A DNA stretch of 64,000 nt from Isoetes taiwanensis (GCA_021234155.1 JAJEKV010000062.1:1-64000), one strand, 5' to 3'. Shown: positions 1 to 12,940, counted from the stretch's first letter. Notes: generated from the sequence alone by a model not told the origin. Translations and numbers: made by a program.

Positions 1-694
1 TGCAATCACAAGCCTTGTGCCGAACGCTTAAGTATGTATGCAAGGTACAGGAAATGCCAGTATCTAGTTTACCACGATTGGCCTTAGAGGCAACGAAATG
101 TAAGGGGTGGTATGCTGATATACAAAATTGGATGAGAAAGTAGGATTTAGATGTATCAGGATTGGCCGAACATCATGCGGATATTAGGGAGTGGGTAATG
201 GAACATGTTATGGAGAAATCGTGGAGAGTGCCAGAAGTCAAGAAGGAATATTACAGGCAGAATATCAGTCCACAGCTTCAGGTTCCAAGATATTTGAGAG
301 AAGGTATGTCAGTAAAGTTAAGGCATGCAATTAGCAGAATGAGACTTAGCTCACATCATCTTGGCGTTGAAGTTGGGCGCTGGAGCAATATTCCCCATGA
401 GCTGAGACTCTGCAAGCTATGCAAGATGGGAGTGGTTGAGGATGAAATGCATGTGCTTTTACAGTGACCGCAATACAAAAGCATCAGAGATACATATAAT
501 ATTGTTTGTGGTAACTTGATAGCTTTCTTTGATATGCCAGGCAGCACAATCGGTGACTTTATTGTTAAAATATTGGATCATAGGGATATAATGTTGAGGA
601 AACTTAACATTCAAGAGATACAAGAGGGTGAGTTAGAGGGTTCTAGTGCATTTCTTTCAGAGGATGCACTAGAGGATATATTTTACAATCTGTA
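1..694 (+). mobile_element. LINE 3' end (C-terminal ORF2 fragment)
   Basis: The plus strand in frame 3 encodes the C-terminal tail of a non-LTR retrotransposon polyprotein. The diagnostic stretch is a conserved MRLSSHHLGVEVGRW segment followed by the LCKLC..VEDEMHVLL knuckle typical of LINE ORF2 ends, then about 75 residues ending at the stop near 694. Two in-frame stops interrupt it (codon at 141 and codon at 465, the latter replacing the usual Cys after HVLLQ), so this copy is dead. The 5' part lies outside the window. The 3' side runs through a short TTTCA-rich tail into a (TC)n tract. Confidence 0.8.
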
Positions 695-755
695 AGTGTA
701 TGGTTGAGCGTCACATAGACACAGTGGTTTATACTTATAAACATTTCATTTCATT

Positions 756-902
<147 letters not shown>

Positions 903-1019
903 CAGCCAAACATTTCATATTGTACTTGTGATATTTCACAGGATACATGTAATCGTTCTTTCCAATTTTTCGCTTTATTGACAATTTGGACCATTGGATT
1001 ATGTTGAGCCTATTTTATC

Positions 1020-1766
1020 TCCACCTTCTACTCCATTGTCTGTTCCTCTTCAAAACCAGGCAGATTTGTTGAGTTATCTCACAAATTCGCAGATTACTCA
1101 CCTTTAAAAGCTTCTTGTAACTTTGCTCTAATGGTCAAGTTCAAGAATATATGGAACCCACTATATTTTCTCAAGCTGCAAAGGACTCTCATTGGCTCCA
1201 GGCTATGCAAGATGAGATTACTATGCTTCATGGGCAAAATATATGGGAGTTAGTTCCTAGACCTCTTGATGAAAATAATGTTGGTGCAAAGTGGGTCTAT
1301 AAGACCAAGTTTCATTTCAACGGATATACTTATCTAAATACAAAGCTCGATTTATGGCTAAGGGCTTTACCCAACAGGAAGGGTTTGACTATAATGAAAT
1401 ATTTGTCCCGTTATTCGTTTGGTTACTTTGACAGTAGTACTGACCTTACAGCACATAAACATTGAATTGTATTCCAGCTAGACTTTAAATCAGTGTTTCT
1501 TAATGGCGATCTCTGCAAGGGAAATATATATGTAGTAGCTCCAAGGCCTTCAAGATGCAGCGCATTCCATACATGTTTATAAGCTGAAGAAGATTCTTTA
1601 TGGCCTAAATCAGGCACCTGGTTGTGGGCATCAAAAGAACAATGCTTTTCTTATTTATCCTGGTTATCAATGATCATATGCTGATTGCAATCTGTACTAG
1701 AAGATTGAGGGGTCTAAGCTTTGCATTTTACTATTACATATCGATGATATGGTTCTAACAGGAGAT
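1020..1766 (+). mobile_element. Ty1/copia LTR-retrotransposon fossil (RT region only)
   Basis: Fragment of a copia-type pol gene in plus orientation. Visible family hallmarks are the start of the reverse-transcriptase domain (WLQAMQDEI, then NIWELVPRP, then GAKWVYKTK), later a KKILYGLNQAPG-like stretch and a degenerate DDM catalytic-site region. No LTR, gag, protease or integrase is visible nearby. The piece is a broken fossil with several breaks and looks old. It ends where a TIR DNA element begins at 1,767. Confidence 0.75.
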
Positions 1767-1818
1767 GGGTGAAAGCATGTTAGGGTATACCACTTTTGAA
1801 ACCTGCAAAAGTGCCTAT

Positions 1819-1949
1819 ATTCTGGGAAAGGACTCGCAAGAGACACAAAACCGGCAACGAGAATAGAAGAAGAGCTGCTGTGAGAAGACGCCGATAACCG
1901 GTCCGAAAGAGGTAATAGCCTTATATAGCAGCTCGTCCTTTCCCAGAAT
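1819..1949. mobile_element. Small MITE nested in the TIR element
   Basis: The segment begins ATTCTGGGAAAGGAC and ends with its reverse complement GTCCTTTCCCAGAAT, giving about 15-bp perfect inverted repeats around a 131-bp body with no coding potential. It sits inside the copy of the larger TIR element (the matching parts resume after about 1,970). Flanks GCCTAT and GGCTAT could be a degenerate target duplication. Confidence 0.7.
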
Positions 1950-2029
1950 GGCTATCCGATGGCTCGGATCGATGCTAGACTAGGTACTTAAAAACTGGGT
2001 ACTTTCAAAATCTTCTTTTCATTAAAACT

Positions 2030-2705
2030 GATTACCTTCCTAGCCTTTTGGAACACCTGCTCACCTACTTTGTCACTAGTTGCTCAACTTTAATTCCTAA
2101 TCTTGTTTGGGTTCTGGTTGTTTATATCTTCTTTTTAGGTGTTGGTCAAGTGCAGCAGTCTTGTTGGGGTCGTGGTTGAAATCTTCTGACTTTGAAACCT
2201 GATAATAGAGATCTGATTCTCTGATTTTTGTGTTAATTCTAGAGTCATTCAAATTTGTCTATATACTTATATCCTACCCCCTTTTTTTTTTTTGAGGGTA
2301 AGATTTTTATATTAATAGTAAATGGATTACATTTATTTGAGGCTCCACAATAGGCCTAATAGGAAGAATTTTACCACAGAATACCGAATGGATTAAGTAG
2401 GAAGAATTAGCACATTTGAAGCAATCACCATGCTGGAAGCCATCATAAGATAATGTCTTTGTACTATGGTCAAAGCAACCTTGACCTCTTCCTTTTCACA
2501 AACAGAAAGGATACGAGCGTCCACCTTCAAATCAACCAGTACTAGAGGGCATGGCCCTCTTCCCATATCCTACTTTATCTCCCTCTTCCTTCTTAGGAAA
2601 GGTTGGAGTTTTATGAAGCTTGCTTCTTTACCTTCTGCTATAGCTAGCAGAACTATGTACTGTTTTTCTTGATTAATGGAAAAATCTACTCTTACTCTCT
2701 CTCTC

Positions 2706-2734
<29 letters not shown>
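2030..2734 (+). mobile_element. Poly-A retroposon insertion containing LINE 3' tails in both orientations
   Basis: This block interrupts the TIR element and ends in a pure A29 run (2,706-2,734), so it entered as a plus-strand retroposon. Inside it, a T12 run at 2,282-2,293 followed by GAGGGTAAGATTTTTATATT resembles the reversed 3' end of the L1-type LINE at 38,668, so a second LINE tail lies in minus orientation. The segment 2,560-2,705 resembles a LINE 3' UTR running into the A-tail. No intact open frame is present. Confidence 0.55.
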
Positions 2735-2738
<4 letters not shown>

Positions 2739-2800
2739 AAAATAAAAGTCAAAGACGTAATAATATTCAATGTTAAGATAAAGATAACACTATAGAAGGC

Positions 2801-3639
2801 CAAAACCAGAAAAAATTAAATATTGGCGTCATTAGTCTTAACGTTAGCACACGGCAAAATACTAAGAGAATTATTACATTTAGATAGCTTTGAAGCCCTA
2901 AATGTTTTAACCTCTAGTGATGAAGAACTTTAGTAAGAAGCTCTACTCCCACAAGAAATCAATAAAGAGCAAGTAGACAACCTTGCCTCGGATATCTTAA
3001 AAGATAAAAGAAAGCAGAAGGTGAATATATAGCACAATAACAAGGGTTCAAGGGAATTTGATATGGGTATATAAATAACCATTCTTGAAACCATAAACCA
3101 TATATCTAAAATAATTGAATGGGTTGTTTAAAAAAAAAAAGCCTTTTCAAATCTTCTGTTCGAAGAGACTTTAACCTTCCATGGACTTTCGCAAAGACCA
3201 CTTCGGGCCAATATCCAGCCTTAAGCCAAAATAGGTGTAAATTTGATTTAAGCCTTAAAAATGGTTAACATTTATCAAAGCAAAAGAAATTACTAGATTA
3301 ACACTTCCTTTTGTCAATCCAATTAGTTTTTTTAGTCAACACGTCATATTTACCTTCAAAGGAGTTCGGAATTGACTCTAGAACAACCTAAGATTAAAAA
3401 TAAAGTTTAGGAATTTACTGTCTTTCAAATCAATACCATAGAGCTCAGCAGACTTGTCAAAATTGTATCTTCAATGTCATCATAGCTTGTAGCTTTTTCA
3501 GCCCTTAAAATATGTTTCGCATGTATAAAATCAACACCATATAGTACATTATCTCAAATCTTACAGTATTTTGTAAATCTTCTTATACAATATAGCAAAA
3601 TTTGTACATGCATACCCCACAAACGAGGAACTTTATATA
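2801..3639. other. Non-coding AT-rich stretch, no gene recognised
   Basis: Six-frame reading shows only short frames. There is an A-run near 3,132. No domain, tandem repeat or splice-bounded exon stood out. Confidence 0.5.
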
Positions 3640-3805
3640 CGGTGTAAATCAAGGAATAAAGGGTGCATATGCCTATCCAACAGCTCTCGCTGCCCTACGT
3701 CACCCCCCGTATGAATATGCACTCAAACCAAAGGGGGTTTAAGGGGGGATTTAATTTTGAAGTGTGGAATGTAATGGTTTGTGTTATACCTAAAAAAAAT
3801 TTCGC
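3640..3805. repeat. Dispersed repeat X/Y, copy 1
   Basis: Bases 3,640-3,735 match, as reverse complement, 26,425-26,540 (shared features include CCTTTGGTTTG.GTGCATATTCA, GAGAGCTGT and CCCTTTATTCCTTGAT). The adjoining 3,735-3,805 matches 26,650-26,740 directly, including an A-rich AAATTTCG.CCCCTTCG end. The two blocks therefore have a different relative orientation in the two copies. No ORF is present, and the element class is not known. Confidence 0.7.
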
Positions 3806-4038
3806 CCCTTCGGGGCCTTCAATAAAAATCACTTAAATGAATTGATATTATGTTATGTAATTAATAATATGTAGCATACAAAATATCTAGCATAATAACA
3901 AATAAAAACTAATATTAACATGAAGCATAAGTAAGAAACCATAATGTAATCTTATTATATACGCTTTAAAAACATTTTTTTTATGAATTTATTTAGTCAT
4001 TGAAAATGAATAAAAGTAGTATGTCAAATTTGTAACGC

Positions 4039-5443
4039 TCAATATAGATAGCGACTTAAGATGCGATACACATCTTCATTGATTTGCCTATCAAACAGCC
4101 TACAGAGGGCAGTTAGCCTATTTATTTGCGCACGTAATTGCCTCCGGTGGTCTATGTCCAAACGAATGTGCGCATCAATAATGAAGTTCTCAATTGAGTT
4201 TAATGCATTACGAATTTGTTGCATAGATGAGCGCATGTCATTGATATGTCCAACTAGCCACAATGACATAACGACAATAGGGTCTTTAACGACAACAGGG
4301 TCTTCGCCATGTTGGTTGCGCTGATGGTGAAGGAACTAACTGAACTTGAACTTCACTTGTTGGGCTTTCTGGTATTATGATAATTTGCGAGTCCACATCA
4401 TTGTTTACTTGAGACATGAGGGGAATGTCACGTGGAGATGATGCATTGGGGGCTTATAACCTGCATGTAAAGAAAACAAATTGATCACTTTATTTAACGT
4501 AGAAGCTAATTTTTAGCAAACACAAATGAAATAAAATAATATGTTATTATGGTAGATATTGAACCAAATGACAACTACAATAGTGTTCTATTCAACACTT
4601 GTAAACGTCACTCTGTTGCAAAAGATGAGTTCCAGTTGATGAGGATAATTTCGTCATCACCAAATCTCCAACTACAATTGTATTTTGGAGTCTGTCTGCA
4701 ACATGTGCTTCAATGATCTCGTCTGGATCTTCATTCACAGGCTGGTGCTCGTCAAAGTACCTTGGGGGATTAGCAAATGGATTACTGCTACGGGCTCTTG
4801 ACGAGCATGCTGGATCATTAGGAGGTGGATCTATTCTATTCTCACGGGTTGCCTGGAATGGGTTCATCATTAGATCATATGCTGCTTCAACTTTTCTTTG
4901 GTCTACGTTTTGGCTGTTACTAGTTATAGCCCATTGTGTGATGAGATAGAACTTTCCTGTTCTGGTCATTTCTGTGATTGTGCACGTCAATGGTGGCTTA
5001 CGACGATTGAACATGCGATAATTGGCAAAATGACGGACTTTTATGAGTAATTTTTTAGGATACAATTGATTTCTCCTGCTCCATACAACGCATATTTTGC
5101 TTTGCCTCTCATCAATTCTGCTGATGACATATTATGCATACGCACACTAAAATGAGGCTTTCCAAAGTCCTTCATGCAATAACCTAGCATACCTTCAAAG
5201 CAATGTAATTTAGTGTCCTTTATCATCCTGCACATTATTTTGGCTCCAGCTGGCTTTGTGGCTTCTATCTCATAGCTACTTTAAGTAATGCTGCAGCACC
5301 TCGAACTCCTACTGTTTTGAGTCTTGTTGTGGCTTGGAAGTGCAAATGATCTAGATTCGATCCACGCTCTGTTGCAACTAATCCTGCGTGACAATGTTCA
5401 ATGAAGAACTCAAGGATATCATCTATCAATTTTGGATCAACAT
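4039..5443 (-). pseudogene. HUH/Rep rolling-circle nuclease (Replitron-like), C-terminal part
   Basis: This is the C-terminal two thirds of a rolling-circle replication initiator, read on the minus strand from 5,443 downward. It shows an HUH-type motif II (DHLHFQATTRLK) and, about 45 residues later, a motif III with the nucleophilic tyrosine and lysine (MLGYCMKDFGK). A basic segment follows, then a long hydrophilic region and, after a likely intron (acceptor at 4,461), a helical C-terminus. No Walker A/B helicase motif is visible, unlike CRESS viruses, geminivirus relatives or Helitrons, which is why a Replitron-type element is suggested. Known family chemistry is nicking and joining of single-stranded DNA. 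The frame has about two breaks, so the copy is probably dead. It is split from its N-terminus by the LTR element at 5,449-15,888. Confidence 0.62.
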
Positions 5444-5448
5444 CTGTG
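5444..5448. repeat. 5-bp target-site duplication (left)
   Basis: CTGTG borders the left LTR directly and recurs at 15,889-15,893 after the right LTR. Closing the gap with one copy restores a continuous reading of the interrupted HUH protein across the junction (RHWG then TDVDPKL), which supports the exact boundaries. Confidence 0.85.
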
Positions 5449-6937
5449 TGACGTCCCCTACTCATATACGGTGCACTCATCGTATACAAACAGGAGTTCA
5501 TCCCCTATACCAGCTCCACGCTGATACAAGGCCCTCCACACATCACTGCAATCCAGTGGGAAGAATGAAGGTGTCATTTACCCCCGCTCCTCGTGGCCTA
5601 CCTAGTCTGCGGAAGCGTAAACATATGTAAGTACATATACATCAAAGCACATCATGACCATCTCGGCGGATGGCTCACCACATATCTGCATAGACAAAGA
5701 TCAGCACAATACAAAGGAAGTTCCTACCCAAGGCTCGGAACATTAATGATAGACCCGACAAGCTTGGGCCTCGAGTTCATTGCGCATGAGAATCATGACA
5801 ATGGATTGGGCTGGCATAAGAACATGGCATTGGGTTGTCCACTCCATCCGCCCCTCCCGTGCACACTTTGCGAGTAGGTTGAAAAGTGTTGGGACCTGAT
5901 CAGCTGTGCATAGCCAAAGGGGCTATTCCCGAGTTACATCTCCCCAACCCGATGGGGCAGGTAGGGATCCTCCCTCCGAGATCTACATGCTGACCCAAAA
6001 GTGACTTTAGGGCCACTTTGCCCGCTTATTGGACTTAAACCCACCGGAAGGTGAACTCCACCCCCACCTGTGTCGAGCCCATGCCTTACCCACACTCGGT
6101 GGCAAGCCATTAGACCTAGTCACTCACGGCCCCGGTGGCCTTACACACCCGAGGGATGGGTCAAGGGTCGAACACCTAACCTCATTCTAAGCCGGTCGGC
6201 CCCTTCACCCACAAACCGTGTGGGGTTCTTGTGCCTGAGCCCGAAATCTAGTAATGCACTAAGAGGGACTAACTAGGAGCATCATCTACTAAGCTTTTAA
6301 GTCTCTACCCCCTTCCCCATACAATGAGTTCACGTAATCCATCCGTCCCATCATATCAACATAATAAATAATAAAGAACTAATCTATCTCATAGAGTTAG
6401 GTTCTTTAGTTAGGTCAATCTCGATCTATCTTGGCTGCTAGGGGTGATCTAATAGGCTAAACCTACTTTGATTCAAGGCCGGAGTAAGGTTTATGCTATT
6501 TGATCGACCAAATACCCGATCCCTGGTTCACTCCTCTCGATCCAAAGGTGTCCATGTCTCTGCTTACGCCCGAAATGCGGTCGGGAGGACGATCGATCAA
6601 GCTGAGGCGCCGCGGACGGTCGTGGGAGTTGGAATTGACTCCTCAGTGCCGAATCGGGGCTCCCCAAGGTCCGTGGGCTTAAAAGGGAATGTTAGGGTTT
6701 GATGCCTTATGTAGGCTATCGCTAGGTTTAGGGTTTCCATGACCCTTGGTCTACCTTTAATGGGTTAAAGGTCAAAAGGTGCGCATTGCTAGGTGTGCGC
6801 ACCATTGCAAGTTGCCCCTAGGGCGCCCTTGCTTGGGTATCGTCGGCGCACACGCCGATTGGACGGCGTGGCATGCTGCGACGGCCGGCAGCAGATGGTA
6901 TATCGCCTTGAGACCGTGATATCGCATCGAACGCACA
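5449..6937 (-). repeat. LTR (3' LTR in element orientation)
   Basis: It runs TG..CA and is collinear over its whole length with 14,405-15,888. Shared landmarks are the CCCCTACTCATAT start, a GAATGAAGGTGTCATTTACC block, a CAATCTCG block and the final CCTTGAGACCGT segment. Differences are single bases, CpG-type changes and short indels. It contains no gene of its own. Confidence 0.92.
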
Positions 6938-6953
6938 TTCTCCCCACCTTGAG
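6938..6953 (-). promoter_or_regulatory. Polypurine tract of the LTR element
   Basis: Read on the minus strand, CTCAAGGTGGGGAGAA lies immediately before the TGTGCG start of the left LTR, where plus-strand priming is expected in the family. The purine run and its position fix the element's orientation. Confidence 0.75.
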
Positions 6954-7059
6954 ATGATGCCGTCCCAAAGCATCGTGGGTCTCCCACCTTGGAATCTTTC
7001 TAACCCGCAATCAACCCGATGCATACGATATACTACTAGAATACTTACACATTTATTAA

Positions 7060-7560
7060 GATTACCTTAAGGTAATATTTTTAATTCATTATTACGCCAT
7101 TATATTATCAAATAACTTGTCAATTAAGAACTTCTATTAAAACAAGGTACTTATTAGTTTCGTTATCACAACATTTAGTTTATCACAATTTAACACTTTC
7201 ATATACAATTATTATTTAAGGTACTCTTCATTCCTTGCAACACATTCCAACAAAATTTGTGTTGCAAGTCTTCGCACCCTTAAAAATCCTCATTTAATTT
7301 TACAATATCTATAATTACATACTTACTATCTTAATTATTAGAATTACTCTAAGGTAATGTTTAAGACATTATTGTACTATTTCATTATCCAATTAACTTA
7401 TGATTTCATAACTTAATCCACGCAAGGTAATTATTAACCTTACTTAATACAACATTTAAGTTTATCAAAGTTTATCAATTTCATACAAAAATTTACACTT
7501 CTAAGGTACTCTTCATCCCTTGCAACACGCTATAACAAAATTTGTGTTGCAAGTCTTCCG
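7060..7560. repeat. Tandem duplication, period about 283 bp, inside the LTR element
   Basis: Two AT-rich units, roughly 7,035-7,285 and 7,310-7,560, share AAGGTAATRTTTWA, ACAACATTTA, GTACTCTTCAT and CTTGCAACAC plus a long AACAAAATTTGTGTTGCAAG block. The shared blocks are offset by 282-285 bp. A third, weaker piece with CCCTAAGGTAATATTTATGAATTAA occurs near 8,161. The unit is non-coding and lies next to the 3' LTR. Confidence 0.85.
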
Positions 7561-10400
7561 CTGTTCGACCTCGTGGCCCTCCGTGAGCTCTTATTGGCTC
7601 GCAGTCAACACTACGTTATTACCATTTATATTAATTAAAATTTTGGTTATATGGTGACCACCCCACCTATCTACATGAATGCATGGCTAATCTCCCTGCC
7701 GTAGGAAGAGGATGATTCTTCCATCGCGGGTGGGAGACAAAGGCCCTATAATGCCTATATGCCGCCATGCCTACACCTTTAGTTGCCCAACGTGGAGGAT
7801 AGGTCCTTCTCGTGAGATATGGGGCGTGAAGGCCGATTCCTCCTATCAAAGCATATATGGGGCTAGAGGTGCTTTTCCTATCAATGCATTCCTCAATGAC
7901 CTCCTTTCTCTGAGGTCGCCTACTTCCCGGGGACGTAAGTAGACTTTCCAAGCGGAACCGCGGTCATGCCTACATTGACATTACACCACGTCCTAGAGAT
8001 CACCGTAGTAATCTCATCATCGGTAACAACGCATGCAACCCTTACCTCATAGATTGCATGCGTAGATTATACTTAACTAGGCAAGCTATAGATCTACACA
8101 AATCGACATGCCTGAGCCGATTTTTGCTGGCTCCTTTAATGCATGTGATTTACATAATTACCCTAAGGTAATATTTATGAATTAACATTATCATAGTATC
8201 GGATGCATTACTTCCGATAGTACAATTATATTTACTCTAAGCTTTACAATATTTAATTACTTTTAGATCGCGATTATTTAAACAATAACCCTGATTTTAG
8301 ACCTATTGTTACATAGAGAAGGTTTTAATTATCATACACAAGAATTAGATGTGCTTCTTATTCTCTTCCTTGGGTCTTGCATTACCCTTGGAAGTATATC
8401 CCTAAGATGCACTTAAGTATATCCGAATTCTATTTTCTATTTATATTTATAAGGACCCCGAGGTCATATAGCTATCCTTGGAAGGAATTTCATCCTTGCG
8501 AAGGATTAATTAACATGCTACCTCCATTATCGTTGTTATTTAACTTATTTCGGTATGATACATATATACGTATAGTAATTTCTATGCAATTATTAGGATC
8601 TATATGTAACTTATTTATAAGATACATTAAAGCTTATAATGCATGCACACGCCTTTACCTAAGGCTAGAATGCATCCACCCATTGAGCCAAGGCCGAGTA
8701 ATTTGGAGATGACTTGGTCGCTATGCTGCCCCCATAGTTTTGCTCCATTCCTTGGTGTAGTTAGCTACTACGTCGGTCTCGCACGTTGAAGGCCACCTGA
8801 GCACTAAGGTATCTATCTATTTTACGCTCTATTCACTTCGGCCATTGCCAGAGTGAACTCTATTCTACACGGGTCGGGTCAATTCTGATGCAAGTACGCT
8901 CAATCTCGAGATTGAGCCCTCCCACTTTCTTCAAAAAGAAAATGGTCCTCCACTCCCCTTCAATGGCGCTGTACACAACGTCATATTTATTCTCTCCCCT
9001 TAAGAGGTTATACGCTTCTTACTTAGTGCATTAATCTACTAGCCTTAGTCGACATATATAACCATCTAAGATGGATGCACATATTATGTTATCATTTATT
9101 TCAATATAGTTATGGGTTACCTACTTAGTTAGAACGATTCTAAACCACAAGGTTTTGTCATCATGACAATTCCTTTTGTCTCAAAAGACAATTCTTATTT
9201 TAGATGTACCTTACATGTGCTATTCTTTTATATTCTAGAGATTCCCCTTTCTTAGTTATTTAGCTCTTGGAATATTCCTACCAATCCAATTGATGCCATC
9301 GTAACAAGTTGGCCTAACTTGTTAGATTACTTCTTTCTTTTATCGGTTGGATTATTCTTTTGAGGTACTAGATTTATACATGGTCAACAATTATCCTAGT
9401 AATGATTCCTTCTTAGCGAGGTGATCAATCTCACCAAGTGGTTTCAATATGTTGAATGTATGTTAACAATCGTGTATAATTGTAGTTACTCCTATGCGTT
9501 TCCTTCCCAATACTTGACGCTTAGCTCAATCTTGAGCAATCCTTTCGGCGAGAGTGTCTAACAATGCCTTCTAATCCCAATATGGATGTTACCATCCCTA
9601 CATTTAACCTACTAGGCCCCATGGCCTTAGATGCTTGAGCTTGCTAGAAGCTCATCCACTCGTTGCCTGCTTAAAATAGCAAGGTAACGTTCTTCCCAGT
9701 CGCTCGATACTTCAGTCTCCTTGACGGTGGCTCCTCTTTGATGTAGAGGTTGACTTTGTTCGTTAGAAGCCTCTCATTGCTGGTGGCTTGATGGTGTAGT
9801 TGATCACTTGAAATCTTTCATGCCGCTTTTCAAAAGCCTGAAGGTGGCGCCGTTGAAAAAGATCTTTCATCTTGAACTCTTTGTTTTGGCTGCTAAAGGA
9901 CGACTCTGTATCTGATATTGTTTCTTCGATTCCATCAACGTCTCATACATCGAGTCCTCTTGTTGCCCGAAGAGTGTTGAGGATGTTGATTGCTTCACCC
10001 CTGCAATTGCCTGACATCTCTTCCTTTGATCTGTTACGCTATGGGGGAGGGGAAGGAATAACAAGGGAACTATATATGCAAAGCATATAACTTACATAAT
10101 TACAATTACTACTAGAGCTATTAGGTCCCCCTTGTGCCTCCCTTCGAGTTGCGCACCTACTCCTTGGCCATGTCATCGGCGTTCCTCCCGGTGCAATGGT
10201 GTTGACAATCTATATCCTCCTATTTGTACGTCGGCTCGTAATTCCGGGTAACTTGGTGATATACTTGGGCCCTCCGATGTTTGTCGGCTATGGCACAACA
10301 CGCTTTGCATCACATTCTAATTAAAGGTGTGCTGGTCGTTGATGTTTCGACATTTTTCGGTCTGCGCCTCGATCCCTGTTCTTGGTAATTGTTCCCCCTT
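7561..10400 (-). other. Interior of the LTR element without identifiable domains
   Basis: No long frame on either strand. A short minus-strand stretch near 8,870-9,000 reads like coding sequence (EGEWRTIFFLKKVGGLNLEI) but matches no domain I recognise. The rest is decayed interior sequence with alternating GC-rich and AT-rich blocks. Nothing else can be assigned. Confidence 0.5.
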
Positions 10401-12940
10401 CATGATACTTGAAGCTATTTGGGCGTCTCTCTGAGGCTGTTCACGATTCCTTTGGCTATACTCCTCTGGAGTTGTTCTCTTCTGCAGTTATTCTTTGAAT
10501 CATCCATCCTTGGGTTCACCAAGTTGCATGCAAGTCCGCGTGCAAGTCATCGGCTCGCCTCGCCTAGATGCTTCTCCATCGAAGCTTCCAAACTTCCTTG
10601 TTTGATCCCCTCGATCACATGGCTTGGGCGTTGTCAATGCCCACGCTGCTATCTTGCGCCTTCTTGTCTTGAGGAACCTTCCTGGTGGCTTTGATTGTGC
10701 TCGCCGGGCTTTTGATCCTCCCTGTTGCCTCTAGGGAGCTCGTGGAAGAAGTCGATTGCTAGCACTTCTCCAGCTTTTAGTTCTTGACCTTTGTCCCTCT
10801 ATGCATGTCGGTCTCTCCGGCAAGTAAAGCATCATGGCTCTCCTCCCTGTTGGCTATGTTGTCGGGGTGATGGGTCCTTATATCTGCGCAAGTTGACCCT
10901 TGAGTTGAAGAAGTACTTGCCTTAGATCTACTTGTCGTTGAATAGCCTGGCTATTATCTTGAACTCTCCTTTTTGCCGAAGGTGCTTCAGTTGCTATCCT
11001 TGTCGTTAAGGTGTCGAATGCTTCTACCTTGGGCGTTTGATGTCCCACATGTCGGAGGTACGATCGGCTTCTTTTCTTCTAATTACTGGTAGGAGTACCT
11101 GACGAAGCCATCACCTAGTTGTTGAAGGCATATCTCCTCGTCGCAGTGCTTTTCGTAAGTGCCTCTCCATCTAATACCTGTGTCATAGCGCATCACCCTA
11201 TATTACCACAAGGTGGAATTATGGTCGTCGAGATGTTGCCTTCTTAGTTGGCTCGTTGATGTCGGGTCTTTCCTCCTCCTATTGTTGAGGCCACTCGTGT
11301 CATAAGTCCATCAAGTGTTGCCACTGCCACAAGATGTAGTGCTGCACCCTGACGATGTCCTGGTGCCTCGCTGATGATCTTGACATGACCGGTGTTGTCT
11401 CTTATTCTGACATTGGGTGGACTAGTGGTCTTCTACTTGAGGGCACTTCCCGAAGTGTTTGGAGTCGAAGGTTTGCTTGGGCTCTGGTCGTTTCTCCCTC
11501 GTACTTGCTCATCCATTTTGATCTTGGACTATCGTTGTGCTTCCTTGCTTCCTTATTTGGTAGTCGAAGTGAAGGAGCTTCCTGATCTAAGCGCTAAATC
11601 CATAAAACATGACTCTAAACTCATGTTTCTCCACTATATATGTGGACACCCTAGATATACAATAGACATATACGCATTTACATTGGGATTTTAATTCATC
11701 CACTTTTCCAAAACAACTACGAAGAACTACTTAAATGTTTATACTCCTTTAGGGTTTTCCCTCCTCCTATCGCGTTTGATTCTTCGGTTTTGCTGCATCT
11801 TCTTCGTTCTGGTTGATTCCGGGATTCTTTGAGATGTTGCTACTATTGTAGAGCTTCATGTCTGATCCAAGCTCGTCACGACAAGTTCGCGAGTGTTCGC
11901 CGATGTGATCCCTTGAAAAAGATGCTCCTCCTTAATTTGTATGTTCGCCGCGTGAGGAATGCGGTGATCGCCAACGCCCCTACATGCGGTGTGTCATTGC
12001 AAGGTTGCCAATGTGCGGTGCCATTGGTCGCTTGAGTAGGGTCACCTGGCTGTTGCAGTCGGGCATTCTTGAATGTCTTCACAGCTCTGAGATTGTGGTC
12101 GGTAGGCAGGCATTGTCATTCCTCCGCAGGTTGAATTTCCGAAAAGCGACTCTCCTGTTGCTTGAGCTTTGCTTCATTCCGAGGTGCCTCTCCCGTGCTC
12201 GAAGTATGGTCATCTCCATTGCACCTATCATAGCTCCTTTCCTCGGGTCGCCTTTGTGCGGATTTGTACCTGGCTGGCTAGGTCGCCCCTCCGCCCTTTG
12301 GGTCCTATCCATTCGAGTCTCAAAATTCTCGGGCTGACGTAGTAAGGTCGCCCTTCCTTTGGTTTCTAGGTGTTTCGGGTCCGAATTTTGTTCGAAAGCG
12401 GAATATGCTCCCTCCTTGATCTTGCCCCTAATGCTGATATAGGCCTTCAAGTCGAGATGTCCCTTCCCCGATATCGCCTCCTCCCCTCATGGTCTCCTAC
12501 TTTTTGGAACCGATGAAAGTTCTCCTCGGCTGGTGCAAGGGAGCTAGAAGCTTATCCTGGTCAGCCTTAGGTGCTTTGTGGTTGCGTAGCTTGGTTGCTC
12601 CTTTTGTTGACATTGCTTGACATTCGCTTAAGCTACTGGGCTGCAAGGTCGTGGTGGTCTTCCCTCCGGTTTCTATACGCTCCTGTGTCGCCATGACTTC
12701 TCTCCTCGACAGAAGATTATGCCTTCTGGCCCTAGCTCGTGATGCTAATGCGGTATCGATTCTAACGTCTTCCTGCACCTGTTATTTGCTGCCTTGCGTT
12801 CTTCCATTTGAAACTCATGTGCGTCGAGTTGGTGAAGGCGTCGAGATCCTCTTTCTGATGTGAGCTCATGGACGTGGTAGCCGAGAGGTTGACATCTAGA
12901 AAATTCTTGATGCCGCTGGTTACCAAATATCCTTCCCATT
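10401..12940 (-). pseudogene. Gag-like decayed region of the LTR element
   Basis: Minus-strand frames are rich in Arg, Gln, Glu and Lys with few hydrophobic runs (for example near 12,750 and 12,200), as in retrotransposon gag and nucleocapsid regions, and they lie in the expected place, downstream of the primer-binding site. No zinc knuckle was confidently seen. The region is a broken fossil with many breaks, so function is only inferred from composition and position. Confidence 0.4.

Larger units (their letters stand above)
1767..2800 (-). mobile_element. Non-autonomous TIR DNA element, copy 1, interrupted and truncated
   Basis: Three separate blocks (about 1,767-1,818, 1,970-2,030 and 2,735-2,800) match, in inverted orientation, consecutive parts of the compact element at 53,287-53,607. 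The first block is its terminal inverted repeat (GGGTGAAAGCATGTTAGGG) followed by a shared CCACTTTTG segment. The blocks are separated by a 131-bp TIR insertion and a poly-A-tailed retroposon of about 700 bp. The other terminus is not recognisable after about 2,800. No transposase is encoded. Confidence 0.78.

Noticed and set aside
8870-9000. Reverse-transcriptase or integrase domain of the LTR element
   Set aside because: The coding-like minus-strand piece has no catalytic motif of either enzyme.
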